From Xenorhabdus koppenhoeferi (GTDB lineage: Bacteria; Pseudomonadota; Gammaproteobacteria; Enterobacterales; Enterobacteriaceae): DNA of 64,000 nucleotides. A program made the translations under genes and the position numbers. Location: contig NZ_FPBJ01000006.1 of NCBI RefSeq assembly GCF_900116635.1, positions 1-64,000 on the forward strand, read 5' to 3'. Positions 28,598 through 39,362 of this stretch are shown here, piece by piece. The notes under the pieces were generated by a model. The model was not told the DNA's origin. It made no database searches and worked only from the letters and a program-made list of their open reading frames with translations. Position 1 is the first letter of the stretch. Every line of letters begins with the position of its first letter.

Positions 28598-28606
28598 TGT
28601 GGATAA
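28598..28606 (-). promoter_or_regulatory. DnaA box in the nrdA control region
   Basis: The minus strand reads TTATCCACA, the perfect DnaA box. E. coli nrdAB is controlled by DnaA boxes in its promoter region, so the site is probably functional, though a single 9-mer can occur by chance. Confidence 0.5.
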
Positions 28607-28734
28607 CTTGAGGATTAATTTTGCCAAAGAGCCGATAACCTGCGTAGTTACTTGATGTTACTTTCATAAGGCTATCGGCGAAACAGGAAAAATAAAATCT
28701 TAAAAAAATATCTAGTTGTTGTTTTATTGATCCC

Positions 28735-29481
28735 TTAATTGTGGCTTTTAACTGATTGAGTATGCAGGATGTAGTTCACGTCTACATTGTGTCCAAGACG
28801 AAATTTATCTGTCAATGGGTTGTAATGTAATCCAATGATATGTTGATCTTTCAACGTAGTTTTATCAACCCAATGAATTAATTCAGAAGGACGAATAAAT
28901 TTTTTCGCATCATGTGTGCCTTTCGGCACCATATTCAAAATATACTCAGCACCGATAACGGCCATAAGCCATGCTTTCCGGTTACGGTTAATCGTTGAAA
29001 AGAACACATGACCGCCCGGTTTTACTAATTTGGCGCAAGCATGAACCACTGATTCAGGGTCTGGTACATGCTCAAGCATTTCCATGCATGTCACGACATC
29101 ATAATCATACGGGTGCTGCTCGGCGTGATTTTCTACCGTTTCCTGCACATAAGAGATGGAAATACCTGATTCCAGAGCATGTAAACGAGCAACTTGCAAA
29201 GGCTCAAATCCCATATCCAACCCTGTCACTTCCGCGCCTTCACGAGCCATGCTTTCTGACAGGATGCCACCGCCGCAACCAACATCCAGCACTTTCTTGC
29301 CAAAAAGGCCATCAGCATGTTGCAGGATATAGTTTAAACGCAGTGGATTTATTCGGTGCAGTGGCTTGAATTCACCTTCAAGATCCCACCAACGGTAAGC
29401 AACGGCTTCAAATTTTTCGATTTCCTGTTGATCCACATTAGCATGGGTCCGAATATGTGAATTGGTAGTTTTGATATTCAT
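28735..29481 (-). CDS. ubiG: Ubiquinone biosynthesis O-methyltransferase
   Basis: UbiG carries out both O-methylations in ubiquinone synthesis, using S-adenosylmethionine. From ATG at 29481 the protein is 248 residues (E. coli 240). The conserved start region is [18 protein letters not shown], and the SAM-binding motif is [17 protein letters not shown] near residue 65. [16 protein letters not shown] is methyltransferase motif II. AGGAG lies 11 bases before the start. It is divergent from gyrA, as in E. coli. Confidence 0.95.
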   Translation of the reverse strand: MNIKTTNSHIRTHANVDQQEIEKFEAVAYRWWDLEGEFKPLHRINPLRLNYILQHADGLFGKKVLDVGCGGGILSESMAREGAEVTGLDMGFEPLQVARLHALESGISISYVQETVENHAEQHPYDYDVVTCMEMLEHVPDPESVVHACAKLVKPGGHVFFSTINRNRKAWLMAVIGAEYILNMVPKGTHDAKKFIRPSELIHWVDKTTLKDQHIIGLHYNPLTDKFRLGHNVDVNYILHTQSVKSHN

Positions 29482-29502
29482 CAGCGATATCGCTCCTGGG
29501 AA

Positions 29503-29532
29503 CTGCTTCACAGAAAACTGCTTCACAGAAAA
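29503..29532. repeat. 15-bp tandem duplication upstream of ubiG
   Basis: CTGCTTCACAGAAAA occurs twice in direct succession (29503-29517 and 29518-29532). It lies in the ubiG 5' leader, 22 bases upstream of the start codon. It may alter the leader or promoter spacing; no function is evident. Confidence 0.7.
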
Positions 29533-29627
29533 TGTAACAGTATTATGGGGATGTGTGACAGAAAAACTATTATACATGCCTTAATCTTGAAATACCCGCA
29601 TCTGGTTTTTATAAAACTGCCAATTTG

Positions 29628-29636
29628 TGGTATAAT
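29628..29636 (+). promoter_or_regulatory. Extended -10 promoter of gyrA
   Basis: TGGTATAAT provides a perfect TATAAT -10 hexamer with an extended TGn element, 41 bases before the gyrA ATG. No good -35 hexamer is seen at normal spacing. This is consistent with a supercoiling-sensitive gyrase promoter, in which the -10 region is the main determinant. Confidence 0.6.
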
Positions 29637-29676
29637 TCTAACCCTTTGAATTCGGAGTATGAGGGACAGTGGCTCC

Positions 29677-32316
29677 ATGAGCGACATTGCCAGAGAAATC
29701 ACACCGGTCAACATCGAAGAAGAGCTGAAAAGCTCATATCTGGATTATGCGATGTCCGTTATTGTTGGACGCGCACTTCCAGATGTTCGGGATGGACTGA
29801 AGCCAGTACACCGCCGCGTACTTTTCGCGATGAATGTATTAGGAAATGATTGGAATAAACCTTATAAGAAATCTGCCCGCGTTGTTGGAGATGTTATCGG
29901 TAAATATCATCCACACGGTGACAGCGCTGTTTATGACACGATTGTTCGTCTGGCACAACCATTCTCTATGCGTTACATGCTGGTTGACGGTCAGGGGAAC
30001 TTTGGGTCAGTAGATGGCGATTCTGCGGCAGCGATGCGTTATACCGAAGTACGCATGGCAAAAATTGCCCATGAATTGCTGGCGGATTTGGAAAAAGAAA
30101 CTGTCGACTTTGTGCCTAACTATGATGGCACAGAACAAATCCCAGAGGTGATGCCAACCCGTATCCCCAATCTGTTGGTAAATGGCTCATCAGGGATTGC
30201 GGTAGGTATGGCAACCAATATCCCGCCTCATAACTTATCTGAGGTGATTGACGGCTGTCTGGCTTATATTGATGATGAAAACATCAGCATTGAAGGCCTG
30301 ATGGGATATATTCCTGGCCCTGACTTCCCTACGGCTGCCATTATCAATGGTCGTCGTGGCATTCAGGAAGCCTATCGTACTGGTCGCGGTAAAATTTATA
30401 TCCGCGCCCGCGCAGAAGTTGAAGCTGACGGAAAAACTGGCCGCGAAACCATTATCGTCAATGAGATCCCCTATCAAGTTAACAAAGCCCGACTGATCGA
30501 AAAAATCGCTGAACTGGTAAAAGAGAAGCGTATTGAAGGGATCAGTGCACTGCGTGACGAATCTGATAAAGATGGGATGCGCATTGTTATTGAAGTAAAA
30601 CGCGATGCCGTTGGTGAAGTTGTTCTGAACAATCTCTATTCACTGACCCAATTACAAGTTTCATTTGGTATTAACATGGTTGCCCTGCATCAAGGGCAGC
30701 CAAAATTACTTAACCTGAAAGATATACTTTCTGCGTTTGTTTGCCATCGTCGTGAAGTTGTCACCCGCAGAACGATTTTTGAACTGCGCAAAGCCCGTGA
30801 ACGTGCTCATATTCTTGAAGCACTTGCTATCGCACTGGCGAATATTGACCCTGTTATCGAACTGATCCGCCGTGCTTCTACTCCGACAGAAGCTAAAGCA
30901 AGCCTGGTTTCTCAGCCCTGGGAATTGGGTAATGTTGCCGCCATGCTGGAACAAGCCGGGGATGACGCAGCGCGTCCGGAATGGCTGGAACCGGAGTATG
31001 GTATTCATGACAGTAAATATTATCTGACTGAACAACAGGCGCAGGCAATTTTGGATCTGCGTCTGCAAAAATTGACCGGTCTGGAACATGAAAAACTACT
31101 CGATGAATATCGTGAACTGCTGAAAGCCATTGCTGAACTGTTGTTCATTTTGGAAAATCCAGAACGCTTGATGGAAGTTATTCGTGAAGAGTTGCTGGCT
31201 ATCAAAGAGCAGTATAACGATGCCCGCCGAACTGAACTGACGGAAAATTCCGCAGATATCAATATCGAAGACCTGATTAATCAGGAAGATGTTGTTGTCA
31301 CTCTATCTCATCAGGGATACGTGAAATATCAGCCATTATCTGACTACGAAGCCCAACGTCGTGGTGGTAAGGGTAAATCAGCTGCGCGCACCAAGGAAGA
31401 AGACTTTATTGAGCGCCTGCTGGTGGCTAATACCCACGATACCATTCTCTGCTTCTCAAATAATGGCAAGATGTACTGGATGAAGGTATATCAATTGCCA
31501 GAAGCCAGCCGTGGTGCCCGTGGTCGTCCGATTGTCAATCTGTTGCCATTGGATCAGAATGAACGCATTACAGCTATTTTGCCAGTGCGTGAATATGAAG
31601 ATGGGTTAAATATCTTCATGGCAACGGCAAGCGGTATCGTTAAGAAAACCAAACTCAGTGAATTCAGTCGTCCACGCAGTGCTGGTATCATCGCAGTGAA
31701 TCTAAATGAAGGAGATGAACTGATCGGTGTTGACCTGACTGATGGCAACAATGAAGTCATGCTCTTCTCTGCGCAAGGTAAAGTCGTTCGTTTCCTTGAA
31801 GAAGAAGAAGAAACACTGGAAGACGGCACTATTCGTGTGAAAGGTGTTCGTGCAATGGGACGTACCGCAACCGGAGTTCGCGGTATCAAACTCAGCCAAG
31901 GCGATAAAGTTGTTTCTCTGATCATTCCTCGTGGGAAAAGTGAAATCCTGACTGTCACCGAGAATGGTTACGGAAAACGTACTGCTGAAGGTGAATATCC
32001 AACCAAATCCCGTGCAACTCAAGGGGTTATTTCCATCAAAGTCAGCGAACGCAATGGTAACGTGATCGGAGCAATTCAAGTAGAACCGACTAATCAGATC
32101 ATGATGATTACTGATGCGGGTACATTAGTGAGAACCCGAGTTTCTGAGGTTAGTGTTGTTGGTCGTAATACGCAAGGAGTTACTCTCATCCGTACTTCTG
32201 AAGACGAAAAAGTTGTTGGCTTGCAGCGTGTTGCTGAACCTGATGACGAAGATGAGGATGGCAATACAGCAAGTTCCTCTGATGAAGAACATAACAGATC
32301 AGAAGAACAAGAATAA
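29677..32316 (+). CDS. gyrA: DNA gyrase subunit A
   Basis: GyrA is the DNA-breaking and rejoining subunit of gyrase. From ATG at 29677 the protein is 879 residues and starts [20 protein letters not shown]. The quinolone-resistance region has wild-type Ser83 and Asp87 ([10 protein letters not shown]), and the active-site tyrosine lies in AAMRYTEVR. The GyrA box QRRGGKGKS opens the DNA-wrapping C-terminal domain. Relative to E. coli there is an acidic insertion of about 13 residues at 707-723 of that domain ([17 protein letters not shown]). An extended -10 promoter precedes it and a strong terminator follows. Confidence 0.97.
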   Translation: MSDIAREITPVNIEEELKSSYLDYAMSVIVGRALPDVRDGLKPVHRRVLFAMNVLGNDWNKPYKKSARVVGDVIGKYHPHGDSAVYDTIVRLAQPFSMRYMLVDGQGNFGSVDGDSAAAMRYTEVRMAKIAHELLADLEKETVDFVPNYDGTEQIPEVMPTRIPNLLVNGSSGIAVGMATNIPPHNLSEVIDGCLAYIDDENISIEGLMGYIPGPDFPTAAIINGRRGIQEAYRTGRGKIYIRARAEVEADGKTGRETIIVNEIPYQVNKARLIEKIAELVKEKRIEGISALRDESDKDGMRIVIEVKRDAVGEVVLNNLYSLTQLQVSFGINMVALHQGQPKLLNLKDILSAFVCHRREVVTRRTIFELRKARERAHILEALAIALANIDPVIELIRRASTPTEAKASLVSQPWELGNVAAMLEQAGDDAARPEWLEPEYGIHDSKYYLTEQQAQAILDLRLQKLTGLEHEKLLDEYRELLKAIAELLFILENPERLMEVIREELLAIKEQYNDARRTELTENSADINIEDLINQEDVVVTLSHQGYVKYQPLSDYEAQRRGGKGKSAARTKEEDFIERLLVANTHDTILCFSNNGKMYWMKVYQLPEASRGARGRPIVNLLPLDQNERITAILPVREYEDGLNIFMATASGIVKKTKLSEFSRPRSAGIIAVNLNEGDELIGVDLTDGNNEVMLFSAQGKVVRFLEEEEETLEDGTIRVKGVRAMGRTATGVRGIKLSQGDKVVSLIIPRGKSEILTVTENGYGKRTAEGEYPTKSRATQGVISIKVSERNGNVIGAIQVEPTNQIMMITDAGTLVRTRVSEVSVVGRNTQGVTLIRTSEDEKVVGLQRVAEPDDEDEDGNTASSSDEEHNRSEEQE

Positions 32317-32356
32317 TTAATTTACCTTAATCTAATTCTGTTAATCCATAACAATA

Positions 32357-32386
32357 AAGCAGGCACATAAATGCCTGCTTTTTTTG
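32357..32386 (+). terminator. Terminator of gyrA
   Basis: AAGCAGGCA (32357-32365) and TGCCTGCTT (32372-32380) form a nine-base perfect stem with a six-base loop, followed by a run of T. Confidence 0.9.
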
Positions 32387-32498
32387 CACAATTTTTGACG
32401 ATGAATTAGCAAGAGTTAAATGCTACTTTGTATTCCCTGCTACACTAGTATATGCTGTGAATAGTTATTATTAATCATAATCTTCGTCAGGCGATCTC

Positions 32499-35360
32499 TT
32501 GAGATATTTATCTTCTTTTCGGACGTCATTAAAAATATCCCGTTATCTTTTTCGGGTGCTCGGATTTATGCTATGGGCACTCGGTGCCTTACTAACCACT
32601 TTTTATTTGGTAAATTTTTTTAATGAGGTCAAATCAGATATTCGTCAAGACTACAATTCAAACTACGATATAGCATTTACTTTTATGCGAGGCATCACTA
32701 ATATCTTACATGATATACAATATACGACTGAGAAACATTTATCACAATCAAATGGGAAAGATATAGTAATTATTACCCCTCCACATAATAACAATACTGT
32801 CTCATACACTTCCCTGAATGCAAATTCTAATTGTGATCTCTTACAGAAAAAATCACATGAACAGTTAAGCTCATTAAATAACTTGATTTCATTTTGGACC
32901 CAAAATATTTCTGCTATGCGTGGGGTGAATGAGATTTTTTTCATTGAAACACAGAGTATGTGCATGGTGAATTTAAGTGCCCGTAGCAGCATAATAATAT
33001 CCGACCCACTAAAAAAAGAACTATACGAGAATACCCGCAAACTCACCATACAGAAAGATCAAGCAAAAGAGCAGTCTATCTTTTGGATCATGCCGTATTC
33101 AAGAATAGATACTGGTACTCTTTATGTCATTACACCAGTTTATGCCAATGGACAAATCGCAGGTGTAATTGGTTTCGAAAAATCAATCAAGCTAAAACTA
33201 TTTCTGCAAAAAAGGGAAAGACCTGTAACTATACATATACTAAATAATACTGGAGATGTCGAATTACAATATCCAGTCCAAACTACTGATAGTAGCCAAC
33301 CTGCTATGAAATTCAACATGTTGTCTAATTATTTTGGATATAATGAAAATCTTACTTCTTTAATATTAATACGGCGTTTATCACCGTCCGCATTACATGT
33401 AGCCTATACGTTATCACTAAAATATATCTACAATGAACTTAGAGCCAAAGCAATTAATAGCATTATATTAAATATTATTTCTGCAATCTCAATTATCTTT
33501 TTTGTCTGGTTATTTGAGAGAAAAATGTTTTCTCCAGCAGAAGATAATGCTATCCGTCTTGAAGAAAACGAACAATTTAATCATAAAATAGTCGCATCTG
33601 CTCCTGTAGGAATAAGTATTTTAAGAGTCAGTGACGGCGTTAATATTTTAAGTAATGAGCTTGCGCATAATTATATCCGAATGCTGACATATAAAGATCA
33701 AAAACGCATTGTCGATATTATTTGTGATAAAAAAAGCAGTTATATTGATATTGTCACTAGTAGTAATAATCATTTGCAAATTAGTTTTGTTCATTCACGC
33801 TATCGTAATGAAGAAGTTGCAATCTGTGTACTAATAGATGTTAGTACTCGTGTAAAAATGGAAAAATCATTACAAGAAATGGCTTCTGCCGCAGAACAAG
33901 CCAATCAGGCAAAATCAATGTTCCTTGCAACCGTCAGCCATGAATTAAGAACACCTCTATATGGAATTATTGGTAATCTGGAGTTAATACAATCTCATTC
34001 ATTGCCATCAGAATCTATACGATTGCTGACAACAATGAATAATTCATCATCACTATTACTGAAAATCATTAGCGATATTCTCGACTTCTCTAAAATAGAA
34101 TCAAAGCAGTTGAAAATTGACCCTAGGGATTTCAATTGCAGAGAAGTTATATCACATGTAATTTCAAACTATCTTCCCCTGATCACAAAAAAAGGACTAG
34201 GATTATACTGCTATATTGAGCCAAATGTTCCCGATGTTATCCGCAATGATCCAGTAAGATTACAACAAATCATCTCTAACTTACTGAACAACGCAATTAA
34301 ATTTACCGCATCAGGTTGTGTTGTCATTGAAATTACTTCAAAGCATAGCTATCTGTATGTCAGTATCAAAGATACTGGGCTTGGCATCGATGATAAATTA
34401 CAATTCCAACTATTTGAGCCATTCTTCCAAATTAGTGCCAATAAAGAAAATGCTTCACAAGGTACAGGATTGGGGTTAGCTATTTGTGAAAAACTCATCA
34501 ATTTGATGGATGGTGATATTGAGTTTGTTTCACAAAAATATGTTGGCAGCATTTTTTCCATCCGTATCCCTCTATATGGGGTTAAATATCATGCTAAAAA
34601 AATGTCCGGACAGCGTGCTCAGAAAAAGATTTTACTGGCTGTTCGCAATGATTTTATGGAAAAATATTTACAAGATTTTTTCTTACAATATCATTTCCAA
34701 GTCATTATATACGATGGGAGTAAAATAGATGGTACAGAGATATTCATCAGCGATCAATATAACAAGAACAACATTTCTGTCTATTGCTATATAGAAATAT
34801 CAGAAAAACATATTGGCCCACCGAAACAGATTCAAGAAAATTATTGGTTGTATAATACTTATGAGCTGAGTGAATTAGATAGTATGTTGGATAACCTGCT
34901 GACAACGCATAACCTCATTCCCATAAGTGCTGTATCAACCTCTCCCGCTGCATCTAAAACTATTCAAACAGATACTCGTTTAAATACAGTGAAAGTACTG
35001 GTTATTGATGATCACCCTATTAATCGGCATTTGCTGACCGACCAATTGAATTCCATAGGATTCAATACATCAATGGCGAATGATGGCATTGATGCCATTG
35101 AGTATCTCAAAAACAATTCAACCGATATTATTTTAACAGATGTGAACATGCCAAATATGGATGGATATGAACTTACACAATACTTGAGGGATAAAGGTTA
35201 CACTAAACCAATTATCGGTATTACTGCCAATGCTCTTGCAGAAGAAAAACAACGTTGTACCAACGTAGGGATGGATAATTGTTTATCAAAACCTGTTTCA
35301 CTCGCAATATTGAAAAATGTACTAATAGAATATATTAATATTAAAAATAAGATGTATTGA
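32499..35360 (+). CDS. rcsC: Rcs phosphorelay hybrid sensor kinase RcsC
   Basis: RcsC autophosphorylates on a histidine and passes phosphate through its receiver domain to RcsD, then RcsB, in response to envelope stress. The 953-residue protein starts with TTG at 32499, which gives an N-terminus (MRYLSSFRTSLK) aligned with E. coli. It has two membrane helices (about residues 20-40 and 315-335) around a periplasmic domain, then the histidine kinase with His481 in SHELRTPLYG, the ATP-binding GTGLGLAIC and a C-terminal receiver with Asp881 in TDVNMPNMDG. It is convergent with rcsB, as in E. coli. The periplasmic part is poorly conserved. Confidence 0.95.
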   Translation: MRYLSSFRTSLKISRYLFRVLGFMLWALGALLTTFYLVNFFNEVKSDIRQDYNSNYDIAFTFMRGITNILHDIQYTTEKHLSQSNGKDIVIITPPHNNNTVSYTSLNANSNCDLLQKKSHEQLSSLNNLISFWTQNISAMRGVNEIFFIETQSMCMVNLSARSSIIISDPLKKELYENTRKLTIQKDQAKEQSIFWIMPYSRIDTGTLYVITPVYANGQIAGVIGFEKSIKLKLFLQKRERPVTIHILNNTGDVELQYPVQTTDSSQPAMKFNMLSNYFGYNENLTSLILIRRLSPSALHVAYTLSLKYIYNELRAKAINSIILNIISAISIIFFVWLFERKMFSPAEDNAIRLEENEQFNHKIVASAPVGISILRVSDGVNILSNELAHNYIRMLTYKDQKRIVDIICDKKSSYIDIVTSSNNHLQISFVHSRYRNEEVAICVLIDVSTRVKMEKSLQEMASAAEQANQAKSMFLATVSHELRTPLYGIIGNLELIQSHSLPSESIRLLTTMNNSSSLLLKIISDILDFSKIESKQLKIDPRDFNCREVISHVISNYLPLITKKGLGLYCYIEPNVPDVIRNDPVRLQQIISNLLNNAIKFTASGCVVIEITSKHSYLYVSIKDTGLGIDDKLQFQLFEPFFQISANKENASQGTGLGLAICEKLINLMDGDIEFVSQKYVGSIFSIRIPLYGVKYHAKKMSGQRAQKKILLAVRNDFMEKYLQDFFLQYHFQVIIYDGSKIDGTEIFISDQYNKNNISVYCYIEISEKHIGPPKQIQENYWLYNTYELSELDSMLDNLLTTHNLIPISAVSTSPAASKTIQTDTRLNTVKVLVIDDHPINRHLLTDQLNSIGFNTSMANDGIDAIEYLKNNSTDIILTDVNMPNMDGYELTQYLRDKGYTKPIIGITANALAEEKQRCTNVGMDNCLSKPVSLAILKNVLIEYINIKNKMY

Positions 35361-35373
35361 TCATGAAAATAGC

Positions 35374-35405
35374 AGAAAATCGGTAACCCCTGCTACCGAT
35401 TTTCT
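35374..35405. terminator. Bidirectional terminator between rcsC and rcsB
   Basis: A perfect 12-base stem, AGAAAATCGGTA (35374-35385) with its complement (35394-35405), closes an eight-base loop between the two convergent genes. Confidence 0.85.
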
Positions 35406-35427
35406 ATTTAGGAGGATAACTCATTAA

Positions 35428-36078
35428 CTATTTACCAATATCTTTGTTAATAGTCACAGAGGACAAATAGTTAAGCAGTGCAATATCGTTATCAACTCCC
35501 AGTTTTAGCATAGCTGATTTCTTTTGACTACTAATCGTTTTAATACTGCGATTGAGTTTCTTAGCGATATCAGTGACAAGAAGTCCCTCAGCAAATAAAC
35601 GCAAAACTTCACTCTCTTTTGGAGATAAACGTTTATCCCCGTAACCATTAGCATTCACTTTTTCCAGCAATTTAGAAACACTTTCCGGTGTAAATTGCTT
35701 TCCTTTCTGCAAAGCAGAAAGTGCTTTAGGCAAATCAGTCGGAGCCCCCTGCTTTAACACAATCCCCTCAATATCAAGTTCAAGTATAGCGCTTAAAATA
35801 GCTGGATTGTTGTTCATTGTAAGAACAATAACAGACAATGCTGGATAATGGCGTTTAATATATTTTATCAAGGTAATGCCATCACCATATTTATCCCCAG
35901 GCATTGACAAATCTGTAATGAGAACATCTGCTTCTATATGTGGCAAACTATTAATGAGCGTTGTTGAATTTTCAAATTCACCGACGACATTAATCCACTC
36001 AATTTGTTCAAGTGACTTGCGGATGCCAAACAAAACAATAGGATGGTCATCAGCAATAATGACATTAAGGTTATTCAT
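35428..36078 (-). CDS. rcsB: Rcs phosphorelay response regulator RcsB
   Basis: RcsB is the DNA-binding output of the Rcs phosphorelay and controls capsule, motility and stress genes. The 216-residue length equals E. coli RcsB. The receiver domain has phosphoacceptor Asp56 (LITDLSMPG), and the C-terminal LuxR-type helix-turn-helix is visible in LSPKESEVLRLFAEGLLVTD and RSIKTISSQKKSAM. ATG at 36078 is chosen because it matches homologues (MNNLNVIIADDHP) and lies one base after the rcsD stop codon, so translation is coupled to rcsD. Confidence 0.97.
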   Translation of the reverse strand: MNNLNVIIADDHPIVLFGIRKSLEQIEWINVVGEFENSTTLINSLPHIEADVLITDLSMPGDKYGDGITLIKYIKRHYPALSVIVLTMNNNPAILSAILELDIEGIVLKQGAPTDLPKALSALQKGKQFTPESVSKLLEKVNANGYGDKRLSPKESEVLRLFAEGLLVTDIAKKLNRSIKTISSQKKSAMLKLGVDNDIALLNYLSSVTINKDIGK

Positions 36079-36079
36079 A

Positions 36080-38830
36080 TTATTGGTTACCTTGTTGCAA
36101 CAGCTTTGTGACAAAGGAATCAATGAGGCTGATGCTATTTTTGATTTCTACTTCATTATTGTCTGCTATGTGTTTTTCCAATGCCTCACATGATGACCTA
36201 AGAAACTTAAAATCTAACATAGCAAACGCACCCTTAAGGCGGTGTACCGTTTGCGAAAGTGATATCAAATCATGTAGTTCTACATCAGTATACAGCTTAG
36301 TAATATCCATAGGTACTGTCTCTATAAATAATTTACCATAGTCACTGTTTGCTAACTGAATCTGATAACTCTTGAGAGCATTATCGATATTACTATAAAT
36401 ATTATCAAATAAATCAATATTCTCTAAGAAATTGGCATTATCAGCAGAATCATATACAGGCTGAGAGATTTCAGTAATTTCTCTGGATTCATCTAAACTA
36501 AAATTTTCTTCAATCAAAAACGATATTGCATTGATAACAGCATCAACAAGATTGTAATTGCACTGAACCAAGCCTGGTCTCACTTGCTTGAATCCTGCTA
36601 AGTTACCTACTAATAATATAGCTGGTTTTTCCTCGTTGTATTGCTTATCAGTAAGTATAATATCGTATTCTTCAGTAATATTCTCTTTGCTTTTATCAAA
36701 ATATGCTGCACCATAATTATTGAGGTAAGAGTGGATTATCTTGTTGACCTCAGGGTTATTGATATCAATTAAAACTGTAATCCCTTCCAAAAGCTGAGGT
36801 GTCTCACCATTTTCATTATCATGCTGCAACAATGGCAGACTGATAACATAATGTGTACCCAATCCCAACTTACTTTTAATCTCAAGACTTCCATCCATTC
36901 TTTTGCATAGTTGATTACATAAATAAAAAGTCATGCCTGAGTTAGTCGAATACTTATCTTCTACTAACTCATTCAGGAAAGGATAATTCAAACTGGTCAA
37001 ATCTATTTCATTCAAACCAGAGCCACTATCCATCAGTTCAATCTGAATATGATTATCATATTTACCAGAACTATTAACAGTCAATGATATTTTACCATAA
37101 CTGGTCGTTGTCATTGAATAATAAAATAATAATATAATGATTTTACGTACTGCAAAAGTGTCTCCAATGAATAAAGATTCATAAGGAATATTAAAATGAT
37201 AATAAAATTTCAAACCTTTAGCATTTAAGATCGGTAAAGAGGCTTTAAAAATATTTTCCAACAGTGGAGACAGAGGAAATATTTCATGTTCCGGCTTCCA
37301 ATCACCTAACTCCAACCCATTGAGTAAAGAAATATTTTCAATCCATTCAGTAATATATTGAGATTTATTCAATAACTTATCCAGCAGCTTCTGTTCATTC
37401 TCATCTTTTGATAGCTGCTTCAATTGGATAGCAATATCATTCATTCCTTTAATTGGATGTTTTATTTCATTATTAATATTTGAAAGCATTGAACGCCTAA
37501 CTTGAATACTTTTATCATATTCCCTGTTAGCAAGTTGTAATTGTTTATTAACCATAACTTCCTTATCCTTGTCCTGTAGCAAAAATAGATAGGTCTCTGG
37601 CAATAATCTGTTGTTATACATTTTCACTTCATAAATCATCTCATCAATAGAAGTTTGAATTACTCCATGATGTTGTTGTGCCATCATTATAACTTTATTC
37701 AAATCTAGATGGGGTATCAATCGCTCTGCGATTTTATTGCTCATTACTATCTGATTTTCTTCAGAATCATAGACTAGTAATCCAATAGGGATATTGGAGA
37801 CAATATCACTATTCAGAGCATCCTTAATTTTCAATTCATGATCCATAGAGGCATTCGGAGCAATATAGCGCCGACGGATATAAAACAACCCACTCAGTGA
37901 GAACAAAAAGAAAATCAATATTGAAAGTAAAAGCCAGACGTTTCTGAACAATAAATCCACAATCAGTGTTTGCAGCGGAACCTGATAGATCAATCTATAC
38001 GGCATTATATTAAGAGGTTCAGAAAACTCTAACCAAAAACCAGTCAATGAAGCTCCCATTTTATTTGAGCTATCAGATTCATCTGGATCAATTGGGCTTA
38101 GGAGAAAATTTGCTGGTGACATATCAACCGATAAGAGGTTATTAATAGGCAAATCAAAAGCAATAATAGTGGTTAATTGCCCAGCTGCATTAAATGCGGC
38201 TTTATAGGTATAGAAATAAATATTATCACCACGCAGTACATTGATATTAGAAATGCTTTCTTTTTCCTCCAGTGTAATAGATTGCTCCAACATCTCTGTC
38301 CGTTTAGTCTCAGGAGTCAGAGTCAGATAACTCTCCTTTAATCTTATTTCTGGTTTTAAAATCGAATGAGTCGTTACCAGAAGTAAATTATTGTCCTGCC
38401 CATTGAGATAATACATAGACAAGTATTCACTACGGGAACCCCAGAGAATTTCCAGATAAGTAGAAAGACGCTGAGCGAATTGAATACTCAAATCGTTGTA
38501 AGGGCCAAAAATAATTGTATCAACAGCCTGATTGTGATTTTCTAACCAATAGACATTGGGACGAATTTTTAACAATGATGTTGTCTCCCGAGAGGAGATT
38601 GGCTGAATATTAGATTGTGATTGCTCGAAGATATGATTTGCGTGATAACGATAATTTCCGATCTGTAACCTCATCTTCGCTACTACGCTACTGATAGCAT
38701 ATTTTTTCTCCATCAGCCAAATATCAAAATAGTTATACCCGAATAAAAATAGAGACATGAAAAGCAAAGTAACAAATAACGCGTAAAAACGAGGAATAGC
38801 AGATGGCTTGATAGGTGATTGTTTATACAT
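36080..38830 (-). CDS. rcsD: Rcs phosphotransferase RcsD
   Basis: RcsD is the inner-membrane intermediate that relays phosphate from RcsC to RcsB through its C-terminal HPt domain. The 916-residue protein has two membrane helices (near the N-terminus and around residue 305), a periplasmic domain between them and a kinase-like region without a normal phospho-accepting His. The HPt domain has its His in VHRLKGAFAML. It is somewhat longer than E. coli RcsD (890). The start is uncertain: ATG at 38830 or at 38854; neither has a strong ribosome site. The downstream rcsB is coupled to it. Confidence 0.92.
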   Translation of the reverse strand: MYKQSPIKPSAIPRFYALFVTLLFMSLFLFGYNYFDIWLMEKKYAISSVVAKMRLQIGNYRYHANHIFEQSQSNIQPISSRETTSLLKIRPNVYWLENHNQAVDTIIFGPYNDLSIQFAQRLSTYLEILWGSRSEYLSMYYLNGQDNNLLLVTTHSILKPEIRLKESYLTLTPETKRTEMLEQSITLEEKESISNINVLRGDNIYFYTYKAAFNAAGQLTTIIAFDLPINNLLSVDMSPANFLLSPIDPDESDSSNKMGASLTGFWLEFSEPLNIMPYRLIYQVPLQTLIVDLLFRNVWLLLSILIFFLFSLSGLFYIRRRYIAPNASMDHELKIKDALNSDIVSNIPIGLLVYDSEENQIVMSNKIAERLIPHLDLNKVIMMAQQHHGVIQTSIDEMIYEVKMYNNRLLPETYLFLLQDKDKEVMVNKQLQLANREYDKSIQVRRSMLSNINNEIKHPIKGMNDIAIQLKQLSKDENEQKLLDKLLNKSQYITEWIENISLLNGLELGDWKPEHEIFPLSPLLENIFKASLPILNAKGLKFYYHFNIPYESLFIGDTFAVRKIIILLFYYSMTTTSYGKISLTVNSSGKYDNHIQIELMDSGSGLNEIDLTSLNYPFLNELVEDKYSTNSGMTFYLCNQLCKRMDGSLEIKSKLGLGTHYVISLPLLQHDNENGETPQLLEGITVLIDINNPEVNKIIHSYLNNYGAAYFDKSKENITEEYDIILTDKQYNEEKPAILLVGNLAGFKQVRPGLVQCNYNLVDAVINAISFLIEENFSLDESREITEISQPVYDSADNANFLENIDLFDNIYSNIDNALKSYQIQLANSDYGKLFIETVPMDITKLYTDVELHDLISLSQTVHRLKGAFAMLDFKFLRSSCEALEKHIADNNEVEIKNSISLIDSFVTKLLQQGNQ

Positions 38831-39039
38831 TCTTTGGATAATTACCTTTAGCATGAATATATTTTGATCAACAGGACATGAATTGTATATAAATAAGCCA
38901 ATAAACTGAACTTAATACTAGCAGGTTAATGAACGAAAAGGCCATTACAGATCGAAGATTAAGCAAACAGCAAAAAAACGTGTTTTTTTTCTTTAGGGAC
39001 TAGACACATCCAAACGATATAGGCATAATTTCGCGCCAT
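38831..39039. other. Region upstream of rcsD and tRNA-Ser
   Basis: This AT-rich divergent control region separates rcsD from the tRNA pair. The ompC/micF genes found upstream of rcsD in E. coli are absent. A TAGACA/TAGGCATAAT-like promoter shortly before the tRNA (around 39000-39030) is plausible, but the signals are weak. Confidence 0.4.
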
Positions 39040-39127
<88 letters not shown>

Positions 39128-39133
39128 AATTTC

Positions 39134-39209
<76 letters not shown>

Positions 39210-39257
39210 ACTTAAGGTTTCTTGAAGTCCAGTCAAGTAAATCACCTAAAATAAAAT

Positions 39258-39298
39258 TACGCCGAATTAACCACATAGGTTATTTCGGCGTATTTTTT
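39258..39298 (+). terminator. Terminator of the tRNA-Ser/tRNA-Thr transcript
   Basis: TACGCCGAA (39258-39266) and TTCGGCGTA (39284-39292), with TTAACC/GGTTA pairing inside, form a strong hairpin followed by a T run. Confidence 0.82.
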
Positions 39299-39362
39299 AG
39301 TCTATTGCAATCAATATGCAGCAAGGGGCATAATCAGTGGCACCTACACTTCGATTATAAGT

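Larger units (their letters stand above)
28337..28734. other. nrdA control region and ubiG downstream region
   Basis: About 400 bases without a gene between nrdA and ubiG. It contains two NrdR-like boxes and a perfect DnaA box (listed separately) and is AT-rich. An inverted repeat GCCGATA (28631-28637) and TATCGGC (28673-28679) with a long loop lies downstream of ubiG and may contribute to its termination. The yfaL gene that lies here in E. coli is absent. Confidence 0.6.

Noticed and set aside
29746..29960. Possible quinolone-resistance mutations in gyrA
   Set aside because: Ser83 and Asp87 are both the sensitive, wild-type residues.
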